This document shows, in pieces, positions 23,846 to 32,395 of a DNA stretch of 33,400 bases; the first letter of the stretch is position 1, and each line of letters starts with the position of its first letter. Both the position numbers and the translations under genes were made by a program. This DNA comes from Acidobacteriota bacterium (GTDB taxonomy: Bacteria > Actinomycetota > Acidimicrobiia > Spongiisociales > ZC4RG35), in contig JACZUI010000030.1 in the NCBI GenBank assembly GCA_022573225.1, positions 1-33,400 on the forward strand, written 5' to 3'. The notes under the pieces were generated by a model that ran no database searches, was not told the DNA's origin, and saw nothing but the letters and a program-made list of their open reading frames with translations.

Positions 23846-24156
23846 CCTCCGAGCAACACCCCGCCCACCCGACTCCGGCGCAGTATTGGAAGATTGCTGT
23901 TCTCCTCGCGGTGCTGACTGCGGTAGAGGTGGCGATGTTCTACATAAACAACGCTCTTGATCTCAAGTACTTCAACTCGATCATCCTTTTGTCCCTCGCG
24001 GGCCTGAAGTTCGTCATCGTTGTCGGCTGGTACATGCACCTCCGCTACGAGGAATCCACTCTCAGTCGGTTCTTCTCGGCCGGGTTCATCCTGGCCATCA
24101 GCCTCTACACGCTCGTTCTCACCGCGCTGGGGGTCCTCGCTGTTCGAGGGGGCTGA
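23842..24156 (+). CDS. Cytochrome c oxidase subunit IV (prokaryotic type)
   Basis: 104 residues with three membrane helices: YWKIAVLLAVLTAVEVAMFY, a segment with GLKFVIVVGWYMHLRYE, and the C-terminal FILAISLYTLVLTALG. This matches the small prokaryotic subunit IV (CtaF/CyoD-like) that stabilises the complex. Position between coxC and ctaG supports it. Confidence 0.88.
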   Translation: MTSEQHPAHPTPAQYWKIAVLLAVLTAVEVAMFYINNALDLKYFNSIILLSLAGLKFVIVVGWYMHLRYEESTLSRFFSAGFILAISLYTLVLTALGVLAVRGG

Positions 24157-24157
24157 T

Positions 24158-24973
24158 TTGGTCGACCTGCTGCCTGCATGGCATCCCCATTACGACCTCT
24201 GGCTGGTGATCTTCGTCCTGGCATTCGGATACTGGTTTGCCGACCGAAGACTTCGCCCTCTCGTCGCCCCTCACAGCGCAGGCCCGACCCGACGACAGTG
24301 GTGGCAGTGGTACTCCGCGGTCGGCTTCATGTGGGCCGTCTCAGGCTGGCCCCTTCACGATGTTGGGGAGACATCGCTGTTCACGGCGCACATGGTGGAG
24401 CACATGGTGCTCAGCCTCGTGGTGCCCCCATTGCTGCTGATGGCGACGCCCCGCTGGCTGGCAGACGCCACTTTGGGTCGCCCGGGCATAGCTCGCTGGC
24501 TACGCCCTCTCGCTCGGCCAGTGCCCGCCTTCGTGATCTTCAATGCGACATTCATCGTCATTCACTGGCCGGACCTGGTCGGGTGGATGCTGACCAACGC
24601 TCCCGTTCATTTTTCAGTTCACGCCTGGCTGTTCGGAGCGGCTCTCTTGATGTGGATGCCGGTTCTGTCGCCAACTCCGGCGATCCCCAAACTGACCCGC
24701 CCGGCCCAGATGTTCTATCTCTTCGCTCAGTCGTTGCTTCCCACCATTCCGGCGTCGTTCCTCACTTTCTCGACTGTTCAGCTCTATATGGTCTATGGCG
24801 ACGCCGCTCTTGCCTTCGGTCTCACTCCTGTGAGCGACCAGGCGATCGCGGGAATCATCATGAAGCTGGGGGGCGGCTTCCTCTTCTGGATCACGATTGC
24901 GGTCATTTGGGCTCGGTGGACCCGCGAGGAAAGGGAGTGGGAGAGTCTCGAATCCTCGCTTCGGGCCAGTTGA
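24158..24973 (+). CDS. ctaG: CtaG-type cytochrome c oxidase assembly protein
   Basis: 271 residues with about seven membrane helices. The HMVEHMVLSLVVPPLLLMATP segment with its His pair, and PAWHPHYDLWLVIFVLAFGYWFADRRLR at the start, are typical of the caa3_CtaG family, which is needed for maturation of caa3 oxidase. This family differs from Cox11-type CtaG. The likely start is TTG 24158, one base after the preceding TGA, with GAGGGGG about 7 bases upstream. A longer frame back to 24020 lies inside the subunit IV gene and is not needed. Confidence 0.87.
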   Translation: MVDLLPAWHPHYDLWLVIFVLAFGYWFADRRLRPLVAPHSAGPTRRQWWQWYSAVGFMWAVSGWPLHDVGETSLFTAHMVEHMVLSLVVPPLLLMATPRWLADATLGRPGIARWLRPLARPVPAFVIFNATFIVIHWPDLVGWMLTNAPVHFSVHAWLFGAALLMWMPVLSPTPAIPKLTRPAQMFYLFAQSLLPTIPASFLTFSTVQLYMVYGDAALAFGLTPVSDQAIAGIIMKLGGGFLFWITIAVIWARWTREEREWESLESSLRAS

Positions 24974-25296
24974 GCCGACCGTTGCTCATCTCGGGGGCAC
25001 AGGCAATACGGTCTATGGCGCTCTTCGCGTTTCTCGGCCTGCTGGTCACTGTCTGCTCGGCAACGTCCGGAACTGTGAGGGGGCTCGTGGTGGGGGTTGA
25101 CGGATCGCTCACCGGCGTCGAAGGCTTTACCGTCCTCGTCGAAGGTGAGGAAATGACGTTTCTGCCCGTGGAGGATGGTGAATACGCCTTTCCGCTGCCT
25201 CATTTGCGCGAGCATCAACGGGCGGGTGAGCCTGTTGTCGTCGGGTGGGAATCAAGAAACGACGTCATGTATGCGCTGAGCCTCGAAGACGGGTGA
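24970..25296 (+). CDS. Small secreted or membrane protein at the end of the oxidase cluster, unknown function
   Basis: 108 residues from TTG 24970, which overlaps the ctaG stop as TTGA, the same style as neighbouring couplings; ATG 25015 (93 residues) is the alternative. The longer form gives a basic n-region before the hydrophobic MALFAFLGLLVTVCSATSG. The remainder is a small beta-rich domain (VRGLVVGVDGSLTGVEGFTV, EEMTFLPVEDGEYAFPLPHL, then REHQRAGEPVVVGWE). The FPLPHLREH segment looks like a conserved motif. No function is recognised; the coupling suggests an envelope role linked to the oxidase. Confidence 0.65.
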   Translation: MSRPLLISGAQAIRSMALFAFLGLLVTVCSATSGTVRGLVVGVDGSLTGVEGFTVLVEGEEMTFLPVEDGEYAFPLPHLREHQRAGEPVVVGWESRNDVMYALSLEDG

Positions 25297-25326
25297 ACGT
25301 GGCCCGTCTCATGAACAAGGAGAGCG

Positions 25327-26430
25327 ATGAGTAGTCAAGCGTCGGTGCCATCCGGGCATTTCTTTCTCCCGGGGCCCACCGAAGTCCGACCAGAGGTGAG
25401 CGCCGCCCAGACACGCCAGATGATCGGGCACCGGGGGGAGGCCATTCGTGATCTGATAGCAGAGATCGAGGGGGGCTTGAAGCGGGTCTTTCTGACCGAG
25501 CGCCCGGTGGTGATCTCGACTTCGTCGGCGACCGGTTTGATGGAAGCCGGCGTGCGCAACGGTGTCGGGGCCGGGCGGGTCCTCAGCCTCGTCAACGGCG
25601 CCTTCTCCGAGAGATTCTCCAGGATCTCCTTGGACTGCGGACATGAGACCGACGTCTGGGATGTGGAGTGGGGACTGGCGCACGACTCCGATGAGCTCGC
25701 AGAAAGGCTCGCAGGGGGCGGGTATGACGCGGTGACGCTGTCACAGTCCGAGACTTCAACCGGTGCCCTCCAGAACCTGGTGGCCATTGCCGGAGTTCTG
25801 TCCGACCATCCCGAAACCATGCTCCTCGTGGACTCGGTGACTGGTGTGGGAGGGGTCGAGGTTCGCACCGACGAATGGGCTCTCGATTTTGTAGTCACCG
25901 GTTCGCAAAAGGCCCTCGCATTGCCGCCGGGCCTCGCCTTCGGCGTGGCGTCCGAAGCGATGATGGAGCGGTCGAGAATCGCGGAGCGGAAGGGCTTCTA
26001 CTTCGATCTCATTCCCCTCTTCGAGAGTCTGGAGAAGTTGGAAACCCCGGCCACCCCGGCCATATCGCTGATGTACGCCTTGCAGGTTCAGTTGTCGCGG
26101 ATGAAACAGGAAGGGATCGAGAACAGGTGGGCCCGGCATGCGGACATGCAGCGGCGCACCATCGATTGGGTCGATTCGCTGCAAGATCGCGGACTGGATG
26201 TAGGCGTTTTTGCTGCTGAGGGTCATCGGTCGCCAACCGTCAGCTGCTTGACGATGCCTGGGGGCCATGGTGGCTTGGCCGTCGTCGCCGAGATGCTCGA
26301 GCGGGGATGGGTGATCGGCGCCGGTTACGGGAGACTTGAAGATTCCACGATTCGCATCGGGCACATGGGGGACCACACACTCGATGAGCTGAATGACCTG
26401 CTTGCAGTGCTCGGAGAAGTTCTGACGTGA
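25327..26430 (+). CDS. Class V PLP aminotransferase, probable phosphoserine/alanine-glyoxylate type
   Basis: 367 residues. N-terminal FFLPGPTEVRPEV, PLP contacts SSATGLMEAGVRN, SETSTGALQNL, VDSVTGVGGVEVRTDEW, and Schiff-base lysine K195 in GSQKALALPPGLAF. This is the alanine-glyoxylate / serine-pyruvate aminotransferase branch. Its GTGA overlap with a serA-like gene suggests it serves as phosphoserine aminotransferase in serine synthesis, as members of this branch do in some organisms that lack SerC; the role is inferred. AAGGAGAG lies just before the ATG. Confidence 0.88.
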   Translation: MSSQASVPSGHFFLPGPTEVRPEVSAAQTRQMIGHRGEAIRDLIAEIEGGLKRVFLTERPVVISTSSATGLMEAGVRNGVGAGRVLSLVNGAFSERFSRISLDCGHETDVWDVEWGLAHDSDELAERLAGGGYDAVTLSQSETSTGALQNLVAIAGVLSDHPETMLLVDSVTGVGGVEVRTDEWALDFVVTGSQKALALPPGLAFGVASEAMMERSRIAERKGFYFDLIPLFESLEKLETPATPAISLMYALQVQLSRMKQEGIENRWARHADMQRRTIDWVDSLQDRGLDVGVFAAEGHRSPTVSCLTMPGGHGGLAVVAEMLERGWVIGAGYGRLEDSTIRIGHMGDHTLDELNDLLAVLGEVLT

Positions 26431-27404
26431 GGGAAACCTTGCTGGTGCTAGTCACCGACCGGGTGTCCACAGAAGGGCTTGCCCCTCTTCACGACGATGA
26501 TCGGTTTGAGGTGGTGACCATTGATGATTCATCGTCCGAGGAGTTCTCCAGCACGCTCAAGCATGCTTCAGGGCTGATCGTCAGGAGTGCAACAACGGTC
26601 GGAGAGTCCATGATCGATGGGGCGCCAGATCTCAAAGTGATCGGCCGGGCCGGGGTGGGAATCGACAACATCGATGTGGCTGCGGCCACCGAGCGGGGCA
26701 TCGCCGTGGTGAATGCCCCAGGAGGCAACACAACGGCGGCTACTGAGCTCACCATGGCTTTGCTCCTCACCCTGGCGCGCAGGGTTTCCCGGGCCGACCT
26801 GTCGGTTCGGGAGGGCAGATGGGATAGGGCTGCCTTCAGAGGAGTGGAGCTCAAGGGACGGATTCTCGGGTTGGTAGGTGCCGGACGAATCGGCGCAGAG
26901 GTGGCTGTTCGATGCCTCGCCTTCGGGATGGACGTCCTGGTCTACGACCCCTATCTGCCAGAGGAGCGGGCTCGATCGCTCGGCCTTCGCCTGGTGTCCC
27001 TCGACGAAGTGATCGAGCAGGCGGATGTCATCTCGTTGCACGTTCCTCTCAACGACGAGACCCGGGGGATCATCTCGGATGGGGCATTCCGCAAAATGAA
27101 GAAGCGGGCGTTCGTGATCAATGCGTCGCGTGGCGGTGTTGTCGACGAGGATGCCCTGGTTCGTGCCCTGGAGGCCGGCGAGATCGCCGGAGCGGCACTC
27201 GATGTCTACGAAACCGAGCCTCTTCCTCCCGACAGCCCTCTTCGGGCGGCTCCCAACCTCGTGCTCACCCCACATCTAGGCGCATCCACCGAGGAAGCGC
27301 AGATCGGGGTGGCGACAGAGGTGGCCAATGCGATGTTGGCCGCCCTGATCGACGGCGATCTATCAGCTGCCGTGAACCTGCCTAGTGGCCCGTCTTACAA
27401 ATGA
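26427..27404 (+). CDS. serA: D-3-phosphoglycerate dehydrogenase, short form without ACT domain
   Basis: 325 residues of the D-2-hydroxyacid dehydrogenase fold. NAD site LGLVGAGRIGAEV; catalytic R235 (NASRGGVVDE), E264 (DVYETEPLPP) and H283 (TPHLGAST). The substrate region GLIVRSATTVGESMIDGAP and GRAGVGIDNIDVAAATERGI match PGDH. Full-length SerA of most actinobacteria has about 530 residues with regulatory ASB and ACT domains; here they are absent, so feedback inhibition by serine through ACT is not expected. GTG start overlaps the aminotransferase stop. Confidence 0.88.
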   Translation: MRETLLVLVTDRVSTEGLAPLHDDDRFEVVTIDDSSSEEFSSTLKHASGLIVRSATTVGESMIDGAPDLKVIGRAGVGIDNIDVAAATERGIAVVNAPGGNTTAATELTMALLLTLARRVSRADLSVREGRWDRAAFRGVELKGRILGLVGAGRIGAEVAVRCLAFGMDVLVYDPYLPEERARSLGLRLVSLDEVIEQADVISLHVPLNDETRGIISDGAFRKMKKRAFVINASRGGVVDEDALVRALEAGEIAGAALDVYETEPLPPDSPLRAAPNLVLTPHLGASTEEAQIGVATEVANAMLAALIDGDLSAAVNLPSGPSYK

Positions 27405-27453
27405 CTGCGGCGTCTCTCCGGCCCTCGACGCCGCTCGCTGCGTCCTCCGCCTC

Positions 27454-27473
27454 GCCGCACGATCAGGTGCGGC
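27454..27473. terminator. Hairpin between convergent serA and the membrane-protein gene
   Basis: GCCGCAC, loop GATCAG, GTGCGGC: a perfect 7-bp stem in the 141-base convergent gap. There is no T-run, so it may act as a bidirectional terminator of the GC-rich type; unproven. Confidence 0.4.
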
Positions 27474-27545
27474 TTCGTTGTGCGTCCTTGCGATTCGAAC
27501 GCCGATGCCTCGGAGACACAGTCCCACCATTCATGCGACGGACCA

Positions 27546-28715
27546 CTAGTTGACAACAAGGACGATGGCGGCTTCGGCCTCCGCCTCCCCTTCTTCATGG
27601 TCCTCGGCCTGGTTGACCACGCTCAAAGTCAAGAGAACGATCACTATGACGACCCCGATGCCTACTACCGCCACCATGAATTCCCCGAACGAGATCTTCA
27701 TGTTGGGCTTGCTCCCGGCGAGGGAGGCGAACGTCAGAACTCCTATTGCAGTCAGGGTGGCAACGATGGCGGCCCCTCCTCCAGTCAGGCGATTCGACTG
27801 GATCAGAGTCCAGGCGAACGGGAGCACCAGGAGCAGAAGCAGCAACAGGCTGGCGAGAGGGATTCCGATTGCCCCGGAGAGCCGAGTTCTCATGGTCTCG
27901 ATCTCGCGGTCATCTCCCTCTGGGATGGCCACTGGCACTCCGACCACCTGGCTTGCCGCGGCGGTCACGGCTCCCAGGACCGCCCCCCCAATGATCATGA
28001 TGGAGAGGGTGGGCAGCACAGGGAGTTGAATCAGTCCGTCTGCACCCTCTATCTCCGTCCCAAACGAGCTGGTCAGCAGGGCACCGGCGATCACGCCAAG
28101 GGCCAGACCGAGGAACGCCCCTAGCCACGCAGTGGACCGGGGTGAGTTGCTGAGACGCATGCCGGGGTTGGTCCAGGCGGCGGCAGCCCGGGAGAGACCC
28201 GCGACGACGGCTCCGAACAGGAGGCTGACCAGAGCCACGGCAATGATCACCGCGGTTGAGTCAGCCTGAATGACAGGTGAATAGGTCTCGTCGCCCGTGA
28301 CGGAAACATCGGCCGCCCACCACGTTGTGGCGACCAGAAAGCCGAACAGGCCGAGTGCACCACCGGTCCAGGCCCCGACTCGGGTCGCGGTACGGATTCT
28401 GCGGCCTATCGGGACTGGTTCGATCTCTTCGGGTGGCTGCTCGATAACCACAGGCTCGGGGGCAGCCGCAGGAACCTCTATGACTGCGACGACAGCCTCC
28501 TCGGGTGACGTTGCCACCTGAGTTGTCTCTTCGGCGGCGACCGGCTCGGGAGCCGCCGCGGGGGCGGCGGCTGTCACCGGTGCTCCACCGGCCCATGCCG
28601 CCAGAACATCGTCAACAGAGGTTCCGTTGGCCTCGGCACGCGCTGCGGCAGACCTTTCCACGAGGATTTCGGGTGTGTCGAGGGCCGCGGCGGCAGCTGT
28701 CAGCAGGTCGCTCAC
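27546..28715 (-). CDS. Seven-helix membrane protein of unknown function
   Basis: 389 residues from GTG 28715. N-terminal soluble part: a conserved-looking helix-loop-helix (PEILVERSAAARAEANGTSV then DDVLAAWAGG), then an Ala/Pro/Glu linker (about 45-100). The remainder has seven hydrophobic segments, among them ALGLFGFLVATTWW, AVIIAVALVSLLFGAVVAGL, GAFLGLALGVIAGALL, SLLLLLLLVLPFAW and FMVAVVGIGVVIVIVLLTL, followed by an acidic C-terminus. No transport or catalytic motif was recognised. It is divergent from lgt with about 75 bases between. A longer reading frame back to 28859 would run into lgt and is unlikely. Confidence 0.75.
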   Translation of the reverse strand: MSDLLTAAAAALDTPEILVERSAAARAEANGTSVDDVLAAWAGGAPVTAAAPAAAPEPVAAEETTQVATSPEEAVVAVIEVPAAAPEPVVIEQPPEEIEPVPIGRRIRTATRVGAWTGGALGLFGFLVATTWWAADVSVTGDETYSPVIQADSTAVIIAVALVSLLFGAVVAGLSRAAAAWTNPGMRLSNSPRSTAWLGAFLGLALGVIAGALLTSSFGTEIEGADGLIQLPVLPTLSIMIIGGAVLGAVTAAASQVVGVPVAIPEGDDREIETMRTRLSGAIGIPLASLLLLLLLVLPFAWTLIQSNRLTGGGAAIVATLTAIGVLTFASLAGSKPNMKISFGEFMVAVVGIGVVIVIVLLTLSVVNQAEDHEEGEAEAEAAIVLVVN

Positions 28716-28790
28716 GGCGGGGACTTTAGTGGGCCACAAGCCCTGACCTGGAGAGGGAGATACCAGGAGGGCAGCATTAGCCTCAACGCA

Positions 28791-29675
28791 ATGCTTGCCG
28801 CCATCAGCTACCCGCCGATCCCGATCTGGGAGGTCGGTCCGCTCAACCTCTCCCTCCATGGGCTCTTCGCCGCCCTCGGTTTCGTCATCGGTGGCTGGTT
28901 GATCTCGCGCGAGATGGGGAAGAGAGGTTTTGACACTCTCAAATTCCAGTCGGCCCTCACCTGGGGGCTGGTTGGCGCGTTGATCGGAGCCCGTTATTTC
29001 ACGGTGCCGGGCCAGCTGATGGCCGGAGTCCCTCTGCTCGAGGCACTCAATCCGATCCGGGGAAACTTCTCGATCCTGGGTGGGTTCGCTGGTGGAATCG
29101 CCGCCGGGATGTGGCGGATGAAGCAGGTTGGCCTGCCGATCCTGGCCACCCTGGATATGTCTTCGTTTGGTCTAGCGCTTGGCACAGTCATCGGCCGCAT
29201 TGGTGATCTGGCCATCGTCGAGCATCTCGGACAGGAGACAGACGTTCCTTGGGGCTACGGGGTCAAGCCCGGCTACGACCTGGCGCCCCAGCACAATGGT
29301 CTCGAGTGCACCGAGGCCACGGTCGGCGCCGATGGCTTCTGTGGTGTTTATCACCACGTGGCCGCCTACGACCTGGTCGGCGCAGCCATCCTTCTTGGAG
29401 TTCTCTTCTTTGTCTACCGGCGCTACCGGCTTCACTACGGCCAGCTCTTCTTTCTCTGGGCCGCCTGGTACGGATTCCAGCGGTTCATCCTCGACGGGCT
29501 CCGATTCGGGATGGGAGATGCTGTCGTCGGTGGGTTCACCTGGAACCAGATCAGCGGACTGGGGATGGGCCTAGCTGGTGTCTTCTTCTTCTGGTGGATG
29601 ACCCGTACCCAGCCGGTGGTCACGGACGAAGTCGATGTTCGTCTTCGCGAGGAGCTGGAGGGCTCACTCGCCTGA
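28791..29675 (+). CDS. lgt: Prolipoprotein diacylglyceryl transferase
   Basis: 294 residues, polytopic membrane enzyme that moves diacylglycerol from phosphatidylglycerol to the lipobox Cys. Landmarks: N-terminal LSLHGLFAALGFVIGGW, IRGNFSILGGFAGGIAAG, GRIGDLAIVEHLG then TDVPWGYG, and YHHVAAYDLVG replacing the usual HPTQLYE-type motif. RFILDGLRFG is in the last third. Its substrates include the lipoproteins predicted in this window. No good ribosome site precedes the ATG. Confidence 0.92.
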   Translation: MLAAISYPPIPIWEVGPLNLSLHGLFAALGFVIGGWLISREMGKRGFDTLKFQSALTWGLVGALIGARYFTVPGQLMAGVPLLEALNPIRGNFSILGGFAGGIAAGMWRMKQVGLPILATLDMSSFGLALGTVIGRIGDLAIVEHLGQETDVPWGYGVKPGYDLAPQHNGLECTEATVGADGFCGVYHHVAAYDLVGAAILLGVLFFVYRRYRLHYGQLFFLWAAWYGFQRFILDGLRFGMGDAVVGGFTWNQISGLGMGLAGVFFFWWMTRTQPVVTDEVDVRLREELEGSLA

Positions 29676-29691
29676 CCCCCGAAAGACCCCC

Positions 29692-29736
29692 AGCGTGTGT
29701 AAATCCGGGTGCTCTGCACCGGGATCTGCACACGCT
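29692..29736. other. Long imperfect hairpin after lgt
   Basis: AGCGTGTGTAAATCCGGGTG plus C (29692-29712) faces GCACCGGGATCTGCACACGC plus T (29716-29736) across a 3-base loop. Of 21 positions 18 are Watson-Crick. It begins 16 bases after the lgt stop. No T-run follows, so it may be a Rho-independent-like barrier, an RNA-stability element or a protein site. Confidence 0.5.
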
Positions 29737-29757
29737 CATCGATGGATGCCGCCCGAG

Positions 29758-29781
29758 CCATTGATGAACTCCAGTCAATGG
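29758..29781. promoter_or_regulatory. Inverted repeat upstream of the ABC exporter operon, candidate operator
   Basis: CCATTGA (29758-29764) and TCAATGG (29775-29781) are perfect 7-base arms around a 10-base spacer, 25 bases before the ABC ATPase start. CCAGTCAA within it (29771-29778) recurs at 29811-29818 over the start of the gene. The size suits a TetR- or GntR-type dimer, but no such regulator is adjacent in the window. Confidence 0.4.
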
Positions 29782-29806
29782 ACGGATCTACTGAGAAAGA
29801 AGATAG

Positions 29807-30721
29807 ATGACCAGTCAACCAGCGATCCTGACCGAGGGGCTTACCAAGCACTACGGAGATGTCGAAGCCCTGATCGACCTCGATCTTTCGGTCGGCCCCG
29901 GCGAAGTTTTTGGCTTTCTCGGCCCGAATGGTGCCGGCAAAACCACGATGATCCGTACCGTCCTCGACCTGATTCGTCCTACGAACGGAAGGGCGTTGAT
30001 TCTGGGGATGGACTCTCACGAGTCGGCCGTCGAGATACGTCGACATGTCGGATACCTGCCGGGAGATCTCGCCCTCTATCCCAACCTCACCGGCCAGGAG
30101 ACTCTTACCTACTTTGCCAACCTCCGGGGCGGGGTGGATTGGTCCTACGTCGACGAGCTGGCCGACCGGTTCAACTCCGACCTGAGCAAGAAGGTCAGCG
30201 ATTACTCGTCCGGAAACCGTCAGAAGGTCGGCCTGATTCAGGCTTTCATGAGCAAACCGGAGGTTTTGATTCTCGATGAGCCGAGCACCGGGTTGGACCC
30301 GCTGGTCCAGCAGGACTTTCAGGCACTGCTCAGGGAGACCGCCGCCGAAGGGCGCACCGTCTTCCTCTCCAGCCACACCCTGTCGGAGGTAGAGAGGGTG
30401 GCCCACCGGGTGGGAATCATCAGGCAGGGCCGGTTGGTGGTTGTCGAAGCCGTCGATGAGCTCAAGTCGAAGGCAATCCGCCGTCTGGAGATGCAATTCG
30501 GCTCGCCTGTTGACGAGGCCGTGTTCCGTGGTGTCGACGGTGTGCACGACGTGACTGCCGAGGGAACCCGGGTCTCTGTCTCCTTCAAGGGGGAGATTGC
30601 GACCTTGCTTCGAGCGGCAATGGCCCATGACCTGGTCAATCTGAATAGTGACGAAGCAGACCTGGAGGAGATCTTCCTCAATTACTACCGCGACCCCGAA
30701 TCAGAAAAGGCGTCAGTCTGA
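29807..30721 (+). CDS. ABC transporter ATP-binding protein (exporter type)
   Basis: 304 residues. Walker A GPNGAGKTT, Q-loop region GYLPGDLALYPNLTG, signature YSSGNRQKVGLIQAF (SSGN replaces the usual SGGM), Walker B VLILDEPSTGLDP and switch His in LSSHTLSEVERVAHRV. The C-terminal 75 residues are the extra domain typical of drug or antibiotic exporters of the CcmA/DrrA type. Its stop overlaps the permease start (TGATG). AAAGAAG precedes the ATG. Substrate unknown. Confidence 0.92.
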   Translation: MTSQPAILTEGLTKHYGDVEALIDLDLSVGPGEVFGFLGPNGAGKTTMIRTVLDLIRPTNGRALILGMDSHESAVEIRRHVGYLPGDLALYPNLTGQETLTYFANLRGGVDWSYVDELADRFNSDLSKKVSDYSSGNRQKVGLIQAFMSKPEVLILDEPSTGLDPLVQQDFQALLRETAAEGRTVFLSSHTLSEVERVAHRVGIIRQGRLVVVEAVDELKSKAIRRLEMQFGSPVDEAVFRGVDGVHDVTAEGTRVSVSFKGEIATLLRAAMAHDLVNLNSDEADLEEIFLNYYRDPESEKASV

Positions 30722-32379
30722 TGCTTGCCAACGTCCTCACCAAGACGGTGCGGGACCGACAGTTGGCGATTCTGATCGGCGTGGCTGGTGTCCTCCTCAT
30801 GGCCCTCCTCGGTCTTGGCGCATACTCGGGGCTCGACGACACCATCGCCGACCTCTACGACTCAATGCCTGAGGCTTACCTCGCCATTATCGGTATCAGC
30901 GATGTCTCCACCGCCGGATCGCTGATCCTGGGCCAGGTCGTCAACCTCATGGCACCCATGGTCCTTGCCGGTCTCGGCATCTCGATGGGTGCTTCGGTAA
31001 TCGCAGGCGAAGAAGCAGCCGGAACTATGGGGCTCCTGCTCGGCAACCCGAAGAGCAGGACCGGCTTGGTTCTCTCCAAGGCCGGCGCGATGGTGCTCCT
31101 CCTTACCGTCGGGGCCGGTCTGATCTGGGCCGGAACCTACGGGGTGGCTGTCGCCTTCACCACCGACATGAGCTCAATGATGTTCGGGGCGGCGATGGTT
31201 CACGTCCTGGCGATCTCACTGTTCTTCGGGTTCTTCGCTCTCCTGTTGGGATCGGGAACCGGGAGAAGGTCCGTCGCCTCGGGTGCTTCTGTGGGTCTGC
31301 TGCTGCTTTCGTTTCTCGGGGCCGGCGTGCTTCCCCTGATCGCGTCGGTGGCCGGTCTGGCCAAGGTGTTTCCCTGGTACTACTTCAATTCCTCGGCGCC
31401 GCTCAACAACGGTGTCGACTGGGGTCACCTTTCCATTCTCATCGGCGGAACCTTGGTCATGGGCATCGGGGCGATCGTGGGGGTGAACAGGCGAGATCTC
31501 AGGACGGGAGAAGGCGGCGGCGGTCTGATCGAGAGGCTGAAAGAGCGTCCGATGATGCGAAAGGTGACGAAAAAGATCACCGGTCGGGCCAAGGTCTCTT
31601 CCATAGCCGTGAAGACGTCCACCGAGTACCAGGGTCTGGCCATCATTGCGGGACTCGCCATTTTCTACACCGCTCTGATTGTGGGTCCGATGTACAACGG
31701 GCTGAGCGACGTCCTCGTGGACCTTGCAGATGCGATGCCGGAAGCTGTCCTGGCGATGGTCGGATTCGCCGACATGTCGACGCCGGAGGGTTGGTATAGC
31801 GGTGAGGTGTTCAGCCTCGTTGTTCCGGCGGCGATGATCGTTGTCACCGTCATGATGGGAGCGAAGGGCGTCGCAGGCGAGGAGGAGAACAACACGATGG
31901 ACCTCTTACTGGCCAACCCGATTCCCCGTGCCCGTGTCATCGGCGGCAAGACCGCGGCGATGGTGTTGGTCATCCTTGGGATCGGAGTCGCGACATTCCT
32001 TGGTACCGCAGTCGGTTCGGCCCTGGGCGGGTTGGGGATCGCCTACGACGGCATTGCTGCTGCCAGCTTCCTCGGCGTGTTGCTGGGGCTTGTGTTCGGT
32101 GGGGTCGCCCTTGTTGTCGGCGCCGGCACGGGTAATCGGAGGACGGCCTCCTATGCGGCGGCCGGCCTCGCATTCGTCGCCTATTTCGCCAACGCGTTCC
32201 TACCGGTCAACGACAACCTCGCCTCATGGGCCAAGTTGTCACCCTTCTACTACTACCAGGAGGGTGAGCCCCTCGTGAACGGGCTGCAATGGGGGAACGC
32301 CGCGGTCCTGGCCGGGCTCTTCGCCCTTCTTGTGCTGGCGGCGGTCCCGTTGTTCCAGCGCCGCGACGTCCGGGGCTGA
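30721..32379 (+). CDS. ABC-2 type permease with two internally duplicated halves
   Basis: 552 residues with about twelve membrane helices in two homologous halves. Landmarks recur about 290 residues apart: GEEAAGTMGLLLGNPKSR near residue 97 and GEEENNTMDLLLANPIPR near 387; DSMPEAYLAIIGISDVST and DAMPEAVLAMVGFADMST; WYYFNSSAPLNNGVDWG and YYYQEGEPLVNGLQWG. A usual ABC-2 permease has one such half and dimerises; here one chain supplies both. Together with the upstream ATPase it forms an exporter. A basic cytosolic linker (about 255-300) joins the halves. Confidence 0.9.
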   Translation: MLANVLTKTVRDRQLAILIGVAGVLLMALLGLGAYSGLDDTIADLYDSMPEAYLAIIGISDVSTAGSLILGQVVNLMAPMVLAGLGISMGASVIAGEEAAGTMGLLLGNPKSRTGLVLSKAGAMVLLLTVGAGLIWAGTYGVAVAFTTDMSSMMFGAAMVHVLAISLFFGFFALLLGSGTGRRSVASGASVGLLLLSFLGAGVLPLIASVAGLAKVFPWYYFNSSAPLNNGVDWGHLSILIGGTLVMGIGAIVGVNRRDLRTGEGGGGLIERLKERPMMRKVTKKITGRAKVSSIAVKTSTEYQGLAIIAGLAIFYTALIVGPMYNGLSDVLVDLADAMPEAVLAMVGFADMSTPEGWYSGEVFSLVVPAAMIVVTVMMGAKGVAGEEENNTMDLLLANPIPRARVIGGKTAAMVLVILGIGVATFLGTAVGSALGGLGIAYDGIAAASFLGVLLGLVFGGVALVVGAGTGNRRTASYAAAGLAFVAYFANAFLPVNDNLASWAKLSPFYYYQEGEPLVNGLQWGNAAVLAGLFALLVLAAVPLFQRRDVRG

Positions 32380-32395
32380 CCGCTTACCTGAGGTA

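Noticed and set aside
27484-27561. tRNA-like features on the minus strand: GTTCGAATC loop and a GTCCTTG/CAAGGAC pair
   Set aside because: The T-stem does not abut the putative acceptor stem, no proper anticodon arm forms, and one arm is the coding end of the membrane-protein gene.
29435-30628. 397-codon minus-strand frame
   Set aside because: Antisense of lgt and the ABC ATPase; both sense proteins are fully recognised.
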